Positions 9,108 to 19,790 of a DNA stretch of 31,548 bases are shown in pieces. Positions within the stretch are counted from its first letter, which is position 1; each line of letters begins with the position of its first letter. The position numbers and the translations under genes are program-made. The stretch is from Hofstenia miamia (lineage: Eukaryota > Xenacoelomorpha > Acoela). The stretch is from contig SCFE01000048.1 in assembly GCA_004352715.1 (NCBI GenBank), positions 1,192,962-1,224,509 of the forward strand, given 5' to 3'. The notes under the pieces were generated by a model. The model was not told the DNA's origin. It saw only the letters and a list, made by a program, of their open reading frames with translations, and ran no database searches.

Positions 9108-9941
9108 TTGAGTAATAATATTAGTAATAGTAATAGTAATAATAATATAAATAATACTAATGATAACATTAATAAAAGTTTATTATCCAAATAAGGACAC
9201 CAAACAGTAATGTAAAAAAGCAAAAATTAAATTAATAAATTAATTTAAAAATTGTTAAAAGAAATCTTTTAATGATGTTTTTGCGTGTTTCGATGATTCG
9301 CATATATTAATGGAAGTACTACTTTCTATTCTTCCTAAATATATGCATCAAAAGTTTTGATGTATATATTTAGCAATAATAGCAATTTTATTTAATTAAA
9401 AAGATCTGGTTGATTCTTCTTTATATCTTTTGATTTGAAAATTGTCAGGTTACAAGAACGAAGACAGTAGTTTATTGGCAAACATTCTGATATTATTTTT
9501 GATAGTTCCAAATCGAAATCATATTGAAAGTTCAACAGTTTACTAAATTAGATTAAATCAAGTAACTGAAAACATTAGGGTATCGAAAGCAATTTTCTGC
9601 TTAATAATTGTGATTTATAATCAATTTATAATAACTAGGGTGTGTTTATGTATGTAGTGACCTCAAGTTAAGAAATCAGTAAATGTGTCTTGTCGGTGTA
9701 AGAGTGCACTTAAAAATATTTTGAAATTATTTTTAGATTTTTTTCTGCTCTATTGTCATTCTCTAAGTCGTTCCAAATATTAGAGGCTCGTCGATGAAAA
9801 CTAGAGTAGGAAATATTGCTGCATATAAATTTATTTGATCGTGGATTTAATTTTTCGGAATTTGTAAGAAAAGACTTTTATTCTAGGCAATATTGATGCT
9901 TAAATAAAATTGAAGCAACATTGAATTGTTCTTGATATACG

Positions 9942-11071
9942 CAGGTGCGCCTCTAAGCAATTTTTTTTACCCCGACCATACTGGATTTTTGATTGAGGGG
10001 GCGCAGTTTTTTCAATTTTTTTTGAAAATTACTTTAGTAACGCTACATGCAGCTGTTGCGTACACACAGTGGGAGGACATTTGCTCTACTTATTACCTAT
10101 TGCTGTCCGATTCTTGTATCATTTGGATTCAGCAAGTATTGGCACGTCATCCTATCATCTCAGTCTCAGTTGCACCCAACACAAATTTAAAGCACCGATA
10201 AAAACATAAGGAAGCATAATGAAACCTCTTCTATTTTGCTAATCTTTTTAGAAACACAACACCGGTGCTCTAAATGCTCAATAAAACTATTCAACACCTT
10301 ACGCAGATCAATGCTGTCTGGTATCTCATGATGCACGTGAAGCAGCCTCATTTGCCATGTAGTCGATCGAAGAAATGTTTTTAATCGACGAAAAGCAGAG
10401 AATGAACTCTGAGAAGTGGCGGAATGAGTAACAAATACACTATGGTTTCTACCTAAGAAAAGTATTTCCGTTTTGCGGGAGATAGAACCTCATTCAAACT
10501 CTCAATGACTTCTTTTAAGTTCTTGCTGTTGGCAAATTTGCGGGAAAATGCCTCTAACTGCACTTTCAGGAGATAGGAATTTATATCGGTACTGTAAAAG
10601 TCAGTAACCGCTGAGAGTTGTTCCTCATAATTTTGACCATTGCATGTCCTCACAAGCAGGTCCTCCATATTTGCATACATAATATTAAAGCGCCATCAAT
10701 AGTATAATACTTACTATGTATTATTTATCTATGAATTTTTGAAAAAAGGAATTCCAAAGCAATTCCTAGGAACTACAGCTACCGCCTGTATTCAAAAATC
10801 GCATGCACAAGCATAATAAATCTTCGTACCTTCCTAGTAATTAAAATAGAACGGAAAACAGCTGAGAAACATTTGTGTATGTCCTAATTAAACATCATTG
10901 TCCTTCTGTAATAAAGATGTATAAATATTATACAGGTAAAGTACAATTATACATTGCTCCGCAATTCTATTACAGGAATATTATTTTACTTGAAATGAAG
11001 GTCCTTTTTATTTTTTGTAAAATTTGCCCATCGGGTGGCCGGGGCGGTTCAGGGACCCTTGAGGCGAGGAC
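9942..11071 (-). mobile_element. Truncated hAT element inserted in LINE copy 1
   Basis: One end (plus strand at 9942) reads CAGGTGCGCCTCTAAG. The other end, read inward from 11071, is TCCTCGCCTCAAGGG. Both carry CGCCTC-AAG, as expected of decayed terminal inverted repeats. Outside them are 8-base candidates GATATACG (9934-9941) and AATATATT (11072-11079), which share only the ATATA core, so target duplication is weak. The strong evidence is that LINE reverse-transcriptase sequence stops at about 11072 and resumes at 9938 on the same strand. The element is about 1.1 kb and encodes only the end of the transposase, so it was already deleted or has since lost its middle. Confidence 0.65.
10187..10680 (-). 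pseudogene. hAT transposase C-terminus (ZMYM/DUF4371-like subtype)
   Basis: The first frame, opening at 10680, reads MEDLLVRTCNG, then AVTDFYSTDINSYLLKVQLE, then ESLNEVLSPAKRKYFS and a TAG at about 10453. Past the TAG it continues VETIVYLLLIP. One frame over it reads SATSQSSFSAFRRLKTFLRS, LLHVHHEIPDSIDL and on to a TAA at 10187-10189. The order matches the end of the hAT subtype annotated as zinc-finger MYM-like or '52 kDa repressor' proteins, with the dimerisation motif (N)AVSERSFSALRR.KTYLRSTM. One stop and one frameshift, plus loss of about 10 residues after LRSTT, make it inactive. The upstream domains are absent. Confidence 0.85.
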
Positions 11072-11096
11072 AATATATTATAATTTAAAAACATGT

Positions 11097-11647
11097 TTAT
11101 GCGCAAAATTTAATGTTTTTCATAAACAATTCAAAATTTTTTGTATTAAACCTAATAAATATAAGAGAACAATAATGTAATTGTGATAAACAAAATGCAT
11201 GCAATAGTTGAACGTGGTAATCTGGTCCTAAATCTCTAAAATGGTATAAGTTAAAAATTAATTCGATCTTGGTTGCTATTTCTTTTATAGAATTGGGGGA
11301 AAGTAGAATGAATTGTGTTTTTTCACCATTAATTTTTAATTGATTGGATGAGAAATATCTAGAAAGATTTTCAATATCACATGGAAAAATTTTTGTGGTC
11401 CTAAATGCATCATTATTTGGAATATATGAAGTAAGCATCGTCAGCAAAATTGAAATATTTCACTATGATTTACATGTTTAATAATGTCATTTACATATAT
11501 TGCATATATAATTGGCATTAGTACTGTGCATTGAGGCGCTCTGCGATCGATTGTGAAATACGTAGATTTTACATCATTCATTAAAGCAAACTGTTTTTTA
11601 TTTTCTAAAAACTCATAAGTAACTTCAATTTTGTTGACATCTGTACT
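11097..11647 (-). pseudogene. LINE copy 1, reverse-transcriptase palm and thumb
   Basis: From 11647 downward the frame reads YEFLENKKQFALMND, then FTIDRRAPQCTVL, then IYAIYVNDIIKHVNHSEIFQF, matching the RT segment 'RKQ.V.+NG..S......GVPQGSVLGPLLF..YINDI'. After a frame shift the active-site box reads FNFADDAYFIYS (FADD encoded at 11437-11451). The next open frame (11447-11097) continues with IENLSRYFSSNQLKINGEKT and QLLHAFCLSQLHYCS. The fingers, endonuclease and ORF1 are not visible. About 40 residues seem lost between KIELIFNLYHFRDLG and the LLHAF segment. The two aspartates of the FADD box remain, but the frame is broken. The protein continues at 9938 beyond the hAT insertion. Confidence 0.85.
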
Positions 11648-13930
11648 TTTTAATATTAATAATAAAAATAATTACACACATTAAGTTAAAGACAAAATAA
11701 ACAATTTCCAAATATAATGTCGTAAAAGTTAATGTAGACAATTCTTAAAGCATATTTAAGAATACACTTAATTTCAACTCAGACCTAATTTTTACGATTG
11801 CGATTGTGTGCATCACATAAAATTATCTAATTTGCATTGTTGAATTTAGAACATTATTATAAAAACAAATGATCTATTGAAATGCTTAATATCACATTTA
11901 CAGAAAATTGCTGTAGTTATCTCACAATAAAAATGTATCCCTTTCTTACATTTTAAATGCGATTTAATTAATATTTAGAAGATACTCCCCATATATAATC
12001 TTAAATGCCTGAAGTCTCAGAATTAACCCCTTTAGAAAAGCTGTGCAAAATGAAATATGAGTATGAGAAAACAAAATCTTTTTACAGAATTTTTTCTCGA
12101 TATTTTTTCATAGAGACCCGTGACATTAATAGGTGCTATGCAAATTGGATTACCAGATACAGCGACTGGCCAACGTTTAATATCAGCAATTGTGCTTTAA
12201 ATTTGCGTTATTTGATCCACAAAACTTCTTCTTCAACAAAGGAGAATTAAAAATCATTTGGCAACATATTCTCGTCGATTTTGTCATAACATACCAATCG
12301 CAAGTAATTTTTTCCTTAAAAAGATGTGAAAAGCATCACAATTACTGTTATGTCATGGGTAATGTGGCCTTAAACTTAGTGAAAAAATTTTAGGGACAGA
12401 TTGGTTCTATTTTTCATTTTATGAAAATTCCCTACTTTTGATTGAAGGTCAAGTCTTTGTTTTTACTTTTTCTTTATAAATAATTTGTGAGATAGTCTCT
12501 CACACCAAATTTATTCAATGGTGATGATACCTGCATTTATATGACAAACCAGACCAAAATTTTAATACACTAAGCTTCTGTCATATTTCCATAATCTTAA
12601 GTTATGGTCTGATTGGAATATACTTAATCTAAATTTTGGTAAATCGTAATTTATAATTTCTAATACCTCAGGCATCAAGCAAATCAAGTGAAAATCTTAA
12701 TCTTAATGAGACCTATGTAAATGTTGATAGTATCAAATTAAATTATTCCAGACAGCCTAGATTATAAAACATCTATGCTCAAATGGTTTGCAAAATTATG
12801 TTCACTCTCAAACTTATGGCAACATTAGCTTTTCCTCTCTATCGGAAATTATTCGTTAAAGTGAAACAAACGATTGATATTTACAGAAAAGTCTCTTGTT
12901 TTTCTAATAAATGAATTTCTTATTATGAAAATAGAAATATAATTATTTATTCTCTGATATTATTTTCTTTTTTGAAACATTTCTGGTTGAATAATTTCTT
13001 ACTTTGTAGCAACAAACTAAATTTCACATTTTCAAGAAAAATTTCCAATAACAACATATAGGAATAATGTATGCAATATTATAACAATGAATCTCGAAAT
13101 TTTCGAAAATTAATATTATTAGTTTACTATACGTGTTTATTTACATTCACTCCAAGGAACGATTGTGTCATCTATTCATGGAACTGTGGGTTATTGAGAG
13201 GGCCTTCTGAAGTTTAGATTGTTCTTTGTACTACAGTTTTGTTGTGCAAATGTTTTCAAATCCGTAGGTCTTTCCATTCAACATCTTATTAGGAAAATAT
13301 CATTGAATTTACATTATAGCATAAATAAAATCTATCGGGTGTGTACAATCCACTTCTAAATTGAATATACTATTTTCATCAATTTGTCTGTCCAACACTC
13401 ATATTCACAGCTACCAATAAAAATCCGTAAAACTTTCAGAATTAGATGTGCAGAATCTGTATGCTTCAACAAAATTAGTGAAAATATTTACAAAAATCAT
13501 CTGAATTGCCCAATGTGAAAACGAAATACCAGTACACTTAAAATTATTCTTTCCAACACACAGAAAATTTTGCTTCAGCAGTGTAACAACTTCAGCATTT
13601 CCTTTATTGTTCTTTGGAGCCCTTAAGGCAAACTTGTTTCTGTACAGATAAATGTAATTTTCATGTTTTGAACAAAATGAAATATTAGCTTGAAATTATA
13701 TGCAAAATATTCGAATATGGTTGCTAAATTAACAGATAGTGATTTTTGTAATATATATAATGTCATTTTATTAATTAATTTCAAGTCAATGCTAAATCCC
13801 CTATAAACCATACCAAGGCAAAGATATTGCTTTTAAGTCACTGATTTCATTTATTATAATTAGCAATCACATATATAAAATGACTGATTTTATTACAATT
13901 CTTAAGTTCAAGATTTCAAATAGTATAACA

Positions 13931-13973
<43 letters not shown>

Positions 13974-14089
13974 TATATATAAGAACAATCAAAATTGAAG
14001 CTTAAGACACGTTTATATGCAAATATATCCATATAAATAATAAAAATTCAGAGAGGTTCTATATTTTTAACATAAAAACAATACAAATG
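11648..14089. other. AT-rich stretch with short unassigned ORFs
   Basis: The longest frames are 81 codons at 12005-12250 and 67 codons at 12190-12393, both plus strand and overlapping. The first has mixed composition (aromatic and charged, e.g. CYANWITRYSDWPTF) and is the least random-looking, but I know no family for it. A short perfect hairpin (TGTGAGA/TCTCACA) lies at 12486-12504. Nothing else is recognisable. Confidence 0.5.
13934..13970. repeat. (AT)n microsatellite
   Basis: About 18 AT units, the longest fully contained run in the window. Confidence 0.92.
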
Positions 14090-14761
14090 CATAGTAGGGT
14101 AGAGTGGAGAAAGGTGACCATATTTCAGTGAAAATGTGTAAATATATGATTTTTATGGTTTATCTCGTGAAACTCTGCTTAGAAAAGTATAGTCTGATAA
14201 ATTTGGTGGCTTTGCCAATAATAAGGTATAGTACCCATATCAAGTTAAATTTCATGTAAAGACAAATTGATAAATAAATATAGTGCTTTTTTCGGTAATA
14301 TTGAGTGAAATACCCATTATTCATTTAGTAGGTAGACATAATTTTCTGTGGGTCAATGACTTGCAATTTTTATGTTGGGATGCAACATTGCTAATGAGAC
14401 TTCCCAAATTGTCCTTACTAGTTAATTTTATGTTAATACACTCTGAAAAAAGTTTTTTACGATTCCACTCACTTGCTTCATGTATTTCAATATTACTGCG
14501 CATGGGAAATTCAATTGCTTTAACAGAAATCATCATGACTATTCAAAAACAATGTTTTACTGTGATGCAACTTTTAATCAAAATTTGTTGAAATGTCTTA
14601 TCAATGAATAACTACTTAGAATAACTCAGGGTGATTTACTTTGTCTAAAAATATAAATTACAGATAAGTAAGAAAATAGTTTGCTATACTTTCGTTAACA
14701 TTTTGAAATTATGCTTATATCTCTCAGGAATGTATGATGGTGACCACTTTACCTCACTATG
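14090..14761. mobile_element. Candidate small DNA element with inverted ends
   Basis: The left end reads CATAGTAGGGTAGAGTGG (from 14090). The right end, read from 14761 on the other strand, is CATAGTGAGGTAAAGTGG. The two agree at most positions with one base inserted. Overlapping short frames on both strands at 14283-14591 and 14321-14536 match nothing I know. No clear target duplication is visible. It could be a small inverted-terminal-repeat element or chance similarity. Confidence 0.35.
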
Positions 14762-15631
14762 TAAAACTAAATTTTAGTCACTGTGGAATAAATTGCTCTT
14801 CGGAAGAAATTAATATCTTTCTCATTATCATTTCACACATTACTGAGAACACAGAATTAATATGTGCCACACTGATTTCTTTGTTGCAGCAAGCGTTCAC
14901 TAAGTTACAACCGTTAGTACCCTTGGTTGGTCAAAACGAGGGAAGCGCAACCCTCTTAACTAAAGTTCTGCACCCAGCTTCACTCCAATGATGAGATTTA
15001 ACGCAAGTCAGCCCCCTGCGCACAGTTCTTTATGCACTTGCATAACCTCCATACCCTGTTCCGCCGCTATTTCTACGATATACTTCAACTACCGTTTCCC
15101 TATAAAAATATGCTAAAATTTTCCACTAGAGAAGTGGGCGGTGTAGCCTCAATAGAATTCAATAGTGATCTTAAGGAAAACATATGCAGTTGTGGGAACG
15201 CTTAAAGCTGAGACAATTGTTTTAATTATTAAATAAGAGCCATAACTTGTACATGTTGGTAGGTCTATGACTATTTTTAATAATGAAATCATTAATCAAT
15301 TCCTAGTCAATCATTGAACATATGGGGATATTATCATTAATACTTGAAGAATAATATAAGAAGTAACTTGTGTGAATATTATAATATTCAGAAAATTTAT
15401 ATTTAACATTACTGAATAATTTTAAACATATTTATACTTTCCTATAAGATCAGTGTTTTCATAAATCGCTGCCAAAAAGCACATTCCTATCAAATAGCAT
15501 ATTTAATAAAATAAAAATTTTGATATATTATTGCACATATTTTTTTTCAAAAGACTTCAAATCAATTCATACAGGATGTTCGCGTTAAGCTGGCAGATTT
15601 TTCACTAGCTTTAATGTATTATTTATTAACG
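14762..15631. other. Spacer with a GC-richer block that could be an old exon or element piece
   Basis: At about 14880-15190 base composition rises above the AT-rich surroundings. A TTTCTTTGTTGCAG tract at 14878-14891 looks like a 3' splice site, and the frame after it is open for 33 codons to a TGA at 14989-14991. I cannot name a protein. The block could equally be a transposon fragment. Confidence 0.3.
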
Positions 15632-15935
15632 GTTAAACTAAGTTTGGGGTAATTTTGTTACCCAAAGAACAACTAGAATAGGATTTTGAGCTCAAATCAA
15701 ATAGGAAGAACCTGATATTTTGTGACTTTCTACATTTTCTAAGTAATTTTTTTCTGCACAATATGGTAATCATCCTAACTTTGCTTATCAACATTCAACA
15801 AAAACATCAATAACCTAAGTTTTGCGTAACTTTTTTAACCCAAAAGAAATCAGCTTAAAACTCTTGCCTTAGGATGATTGCTAATTTTTATCGTAATGCC
15901 ATGCTTGAAGAACCTCAATGCTATAATTTTATGAA

Positions 15936-15968
<33 letters not shown>

Positions 15969-16525
15969 GATTGTACCTAAAAAACATCTATATTGTGAAA
16001 TTCTTTTTAGTTTTTATATACTATGATTTTTTTCATATTTTAGTTGTTATGTGAAGAAGACAATCTGCGAAAAAAGCTATATCAAGCTTAAGACTCCAGG
16101 AATTTGAATTTGATATATATATGCAAAAAATCATAGCATACAAAAACTAAAAAGAATGAGGATTTCTCAATTTAGATGTTTTTTGGGTACAAGCTTAATG
16201 AATATTAATAAACTTTTCATGAAATCATAGCACTAAGGTTTTTCATGCATGGCATTACTATAACAAATTAACAATCATCCTAATGCAAAAGCTTTAAACT
16301 CATTTCTTTCTGGGTAACAAAGCTACCCCAAACTTAGACTATTGATGTTTTTGTTGAATCTTGATAAGGAAAGTTAGGATGATTCCCATATTGTGCAGAC
16401 AAAAAGTAATTAAAAAATGTGGAAAAGTCACAAAATATCAGGTTCTTCCAATTTGATTTGAGCTCAAAATCCTATTCTAATTGTTTTTGGGGTAACAAAA
16501 TTACATCACACTTTGTTTAAGCGCT
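15632..16525. repeat. Foldback: long imperfect inverted repeat, arms about 400 bases
   Basis: The left arm (about 15632-16043) is the reverse complement of the right arm (about 16114-16525). Matching landmarks, left versus right read on the other strand, are: GTAATTTTGTTACCC/GTAATTTTGTTACCCC, AGAATAGGATTTTGAGCTCAAATC in both, GAACCTGATATTTTGTGACTTT in both, GCACAATATGG/GCACAATATGG, AATCATCCTAACTTT/AATCATCCTAACTTT, AACAAAAACATCAATA in both, and AATGCCATGC..GAA in both. Inner ends pair at CTATGATTTTTT and AAAAAATCATAG, leaving about 70 bases of loop. No ORF is present. This may be a foldback transposon, an inverted pair of one repeat, or a hairpin-RNA source. Confidence 0.85.
15940..15969. repeat. 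(AT)n expansion in the left foldback arm only
   Basis: The left arm has about 14 AT units, where the right arm at the matching place (about 16195-16215) has a short AT-rich sequence without a repeat. The expansion or its contraction therefore postdates arm duplication. Confidence 0.85.
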
Positions 16526-17257
16526 ACAATATCATAGGTAATAAATATATAAAATGTAAACTCATTTATCATACAAATATGTGCTAATTATAGGTCAACA
16601 CAGTAATGTACTACATTAACTATTCAATATATCCACCTTCTTGTCCATCAGATAATATAATTTTTTTGATAAAGTTTTCATAGGTACTTGTAATGCATGA
16701 TACTCAGATCCAGAAATATTTATGCAATTTGAAATTGTAGTCTGCAAAGTTTCTAAGTCTGGAATATTGATAATAATAAGAATAATATTATAATTTATTA
16801 TGCCATTAACTTATTAACTTAAAATAACTACAATTTAAAGTTTCTGTTACCCTTAGAAATGCAAGCACTACACAAACTCATTTGAAGAAAGTCGAAAAAA
16901 ATTAAATTAAATTTTTCCTCATTCACTGCATTTATTTTACACTTTCGAAACAAACAATTGCACAGTCTACATGTGCCTTTATTGCCTTTTTTATATGAAA
17001 TATATTGATTTTTCTGATATTCTGATATGAAATATGCAGTGAGACATATTCATTATGTTGAAGTCAGTATTTCATAATAGGTCTGATGAAGCAGTCAAAA
17101 TCCAAAAGTTGAAGTCTTATGGATGTGGGGAAATTTGTGGTAGAATCAGAGAAATTCTATAATCTTGTCTTCAGATTATCCATTTATAAGTTTTCATATA
17201 TGTGCATTTAAATTAAATTTAAAAAAGATTGTCAATTTCTTTATTTACTAACGCGAA
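16526..17257. other. AT-rich stretch, nothing recognisable
   Basis: No open frame of 60 codons and no motif I can name. Confidence 0.6.
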
Positions 17258-17575
17258 GGATGTACTTGTAATCTTGATATAATCGGCATACATATAACTT
17301 GCCGTATTAAGGATTAATTTCACAGAATCTAGGTGTCATGGCAATGGGCCTGCTCTGCCTATATAGCGACCTGGTAAGTGCTCATTCGGAATATCCCTTG
17401 AGGCTCTCATGAAGTGAGTAGGGCACCATCTTGCTAAAACTATTCCCTTCTAGCTTTTTCTCCCTTAAAATAAGGAACATTAACCTCGTTTAGGATTTCA
17501 CAATATTTTCGCCATTCAAAATTCCACTAAATTTCCCCAGCTTAAAGCGAACACCTTGCATATTCACATGTACAT
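17258..17575 (-). pseudogene. Degenerate DDE/D transposase, second relic of the family at 2441
   Basis: From 17575 downward, in shifting frames, it reads EWRKYCEILNEVNVPYF, then a stop-broken F.QDGA (second catalytic Asp), then THFMRASRDIPNEHLPGRYI and GRAGPLPW, and a decayed trace of PPRSPDLTPLDFFLWGY. Family copies read 'GERYLEIL...VVP', 'FQQDGAPPH', 'HFPGRWIGRGGPIPWPPRSPDL'. Several stops and frameshifts make it inactive. The part corresponding to the third catalytic residue is too decayed to judge. Two minus-strand ORFs of 62 and 71 codons just upstream (17638-18095) could be the same insertion, but they do not match the family N-terminus that I know. Confidence 0.75.
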
Positions 17576-19369
17576 GTTTTCTTGTTTTTTACATAATCTT
17601 TTGTAATTTGGAATCGTCATTTCATCGCATTTTGCTGTTATTTAAATAAAGTTTCTTTACTCATTTTAATACTTGAGTTTATTTTTAGTAAACGAAAAAT
17701 TTCTGTTATCTTATTTTTATTATCAATGGCCTTGAGAATATTACGAAAATGTTTTCTCGATGATTCAATGTACATTAATTGATTTATAAAGCTCATCATC
17801 TCCCAGTTAAATACTGTGTTTAAGGTTGACTTACTGTTTTTTCTGGTAGACATGGTTTATATCAGCAGTAAGCATTAGCATAATTAGCCCATTTATATTC
17901 TCAGCATTATCGATGTTGTATTAAGTTTGGCAAATAGAGCATCTCTTGTAATTGGAATTTTCTTCCTAAAATTTCTGCATTTTTAGTAAAATGATTTATT
18001 GCTTCATGCATGTACTGAAGAAATTTGTGGTGGGGAATGCTAAAATTATTCACTTTAACTTGAATAAATTTTTTGCATCTTGCATTACTTCGCACGTTAT
18101 TACTACAATATTTAAACCTTGATTTATACTGTAATGGTGGAGAATCACCACCATTGTTGCCAGTTTGAGCTATTTTAAATTTTTTGTTGATTAATTACAA
18201 TGCGTTTGGGGTTAAAATGTTGCAATAATATATCAGTGACTTACAAGTTGTCTTCAATAAATAGGTTTTCAAATTTCAGTTACGTTCAGGGACACAGGTA
18301 CAAATATACTATATAACTCGCATGACATACAATCACCTTAAAATTATCTTAATATTGTGAAACTTGGTTTAGCCAGGCTCATAAAAGTTCTTAGACACAA
18401 AAGTTAATCAAATGCTACAAATTCAGTCACCAACTGTTAATTATTCATCTCCAGAATTTAAAAACTCCAAATTTAAATGATCAGATTAGATCATAGACAG
18501 GGTCGGAAGTTGGGGTTTATTTCCTCCGAGTTTTTTGCTGTTTAACCTAAAAAAATTTACATGCTAAGTATTTAAATTGATAACTTCATCTCTATTATTT
18601 TTTATTGTTCTTCTAGTAAATTTTGAATTCTACAACATATTTCATAAAATGTTTACAAAATACAGATTAAATATATTTTCACTAAAAATTAAGAAATTCT
18701 TTATTGTTTGTGAATCATTAAAAAGTATGCCTTTTAAGTAGTAATGGTAAAATATTTTTGTAAGGTAAACATACTTTTACAAAAACAAAATACATTGTTT
18801 TATATGACTGGGTATGCGTACACCATTCAATTCAAAAAATATAGAGATTGACAATCCAAACCCTGGTATTAATAAGTTGATAGAGAGATGAGATTAGAAC
18901 AAGAGAAAAATATGGTCTTGGAGCTACTAAATTAGAACATGCAATGGTAAATTTAGTTAAATTGAAAAATTAAAACAGGGTATATAAGGTAAAAAAACAA
19001 GCATAAGGATCAACAATCTGAATAAAAACAAAAATTGGGTCTGCAATATTCACGAAATTTAAAGGGATCAACTTTATAACAAAAATCACATGAATAAAGT
19101 ATGTAAGAAATTTGGAAAAGTGAAAACATGGGCTATTATGCGCATTCAACACTAGAAACGCCATGATGTTATATACCACCGGATGAAATCAAATTGACTG
19201 CAACATATGACGTTAATTTAACCCTATTTTTTTGTTAGTATTTTTTTATACAAAAATATCTAAAAGACATCACTTAATTCAGTTTTTTCTCAAAGCCATT
19301 TATGTTGCAAGTGTCACAAACATTTGCACTTTTGTTTTTGTGTTTATCTACTTGAATCTACTTGACACT
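17576..19369. other. AT-rich stretch with two unassigned minus-strand ORFs
   Basis: ORFs at 17638-17853 (71 codons) and 17907-18095 (62 codons) run in the same direction as the transposase relic below them. Both are Lys/Asn-rich and match nothing I know. An 8-base perfect hairpin, AATGGTGG/CCACCATT, lies at about 18133-18155. The rest is featureless. Confidence 0.45.
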
Positions 19370-19790
19370 CCCTTCTGTTTAGGGGTGTTCTTGCAGCAGA
19401 TTATGTACAGGAGATTGGCACACATTAGCTATAAAGTGTTTAGAAATTACACACAGCTGCCCATCCAAAGCAAGAGATTGAATTTTCGCGAGCGATTTTG
19501 TAAAGAATCAAGGAGTTGAGCATCTGCGTGAATCCGCCTTTGTAGTATGCATGCATTTCATGCTATTGAACATATCAACCCCGTGCTTAATTTGGTTATA
19601 AAAGTTCACCGTTTCAGGAAGTTTCTTTACTATATCTCCATAAGTACGCGATTCATGCATTGATGACAAAAGCAAACTGACTTTTCACCTTTTGATTTAT
19701 AAACTGTCAATGAACATTTCTTTTCAGAATTTGAGATGAATTTGCGCCATCGTGATTTATATTCTTTTCCATTTGAGGTAATTGCTCAGA
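19370..19790 (-). pseudogene. piggyBac-like transposase, C-terminal catalytic part
   Basis: From about 19790 downward the frames give SNGKEYKSRWRKFISNSEKK, then SLTVYKSKGEKS, then LLLSSMHESRTYGDIV, ETVNFYNQIKHGVDMFNSM, and MHTTKADSRRCSTP, followed by a stop and FFTKSLAKIQSLALDG. This follows the piggyBac (DDE_Tnp_1_7) order 'V.Y.PKK.K.V.LLSTMH....KPE.I..YN.TKGGVD..D.M...Y...R.TRRWP..+F'. The third catalytic Asp of GGVD is kept as HGVD. At least one frameshift and one stop break it. The region above, to about 20200, is GC-richer and may hold the more decayed upstream part. Confidence 0.75.

Larger units (their letters stand above)
8958..9938 (-). pseudogene. LINE copy 1, reverse-transcriptase C-terminus, 3' UTR and (AAT)n tail
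   Basis: On the minus strand, just inside 9938, the frame reads YQEQFNVASILFKHQYCLE, a stop, then FLTNSEKLNPRSN, ISYSSFHRRASNIWNDLEN and a stop at 9712-9710. This is the tail of the CR1/L2/Jockey type of non-LTR reverse transcriptase (pattern: TRS....P......+.SF...A..LWN.LP). About 700 bases of 3' UTR follow, with a 24-base near-palindrome GGCC...GGCC at 9084-9107, a 13-base inverted repeat at 9009-9021, and a terminal (AAT)n tract at 8958-9000 as seen from the plus strand. (AT)n at 9047-9077 has expanded inside it. Its 5' neighbour is the RT part at 11097-11647, split off by the hAT insertion. Confidence 0.75.

Noticed and set aside
9926-10201. Plus-strand ORF of 91 codons
   Set aside because: It lies across the hAT end and antisense to the hAT transposase tail, with no motif; a chance frame.
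12486-12504. Perfect 7-bp hairpin
   Set aside because: Short hairpins of this size are expected by chance over 31 kb, and nothing around it suggests a function.
19232-19519. Plus-strand ORF of 95 codons with hydrophobic stretches
   Set aside because: The minus strand over its second half encodes piggyBac-like motifs, so this frame is a shadow.
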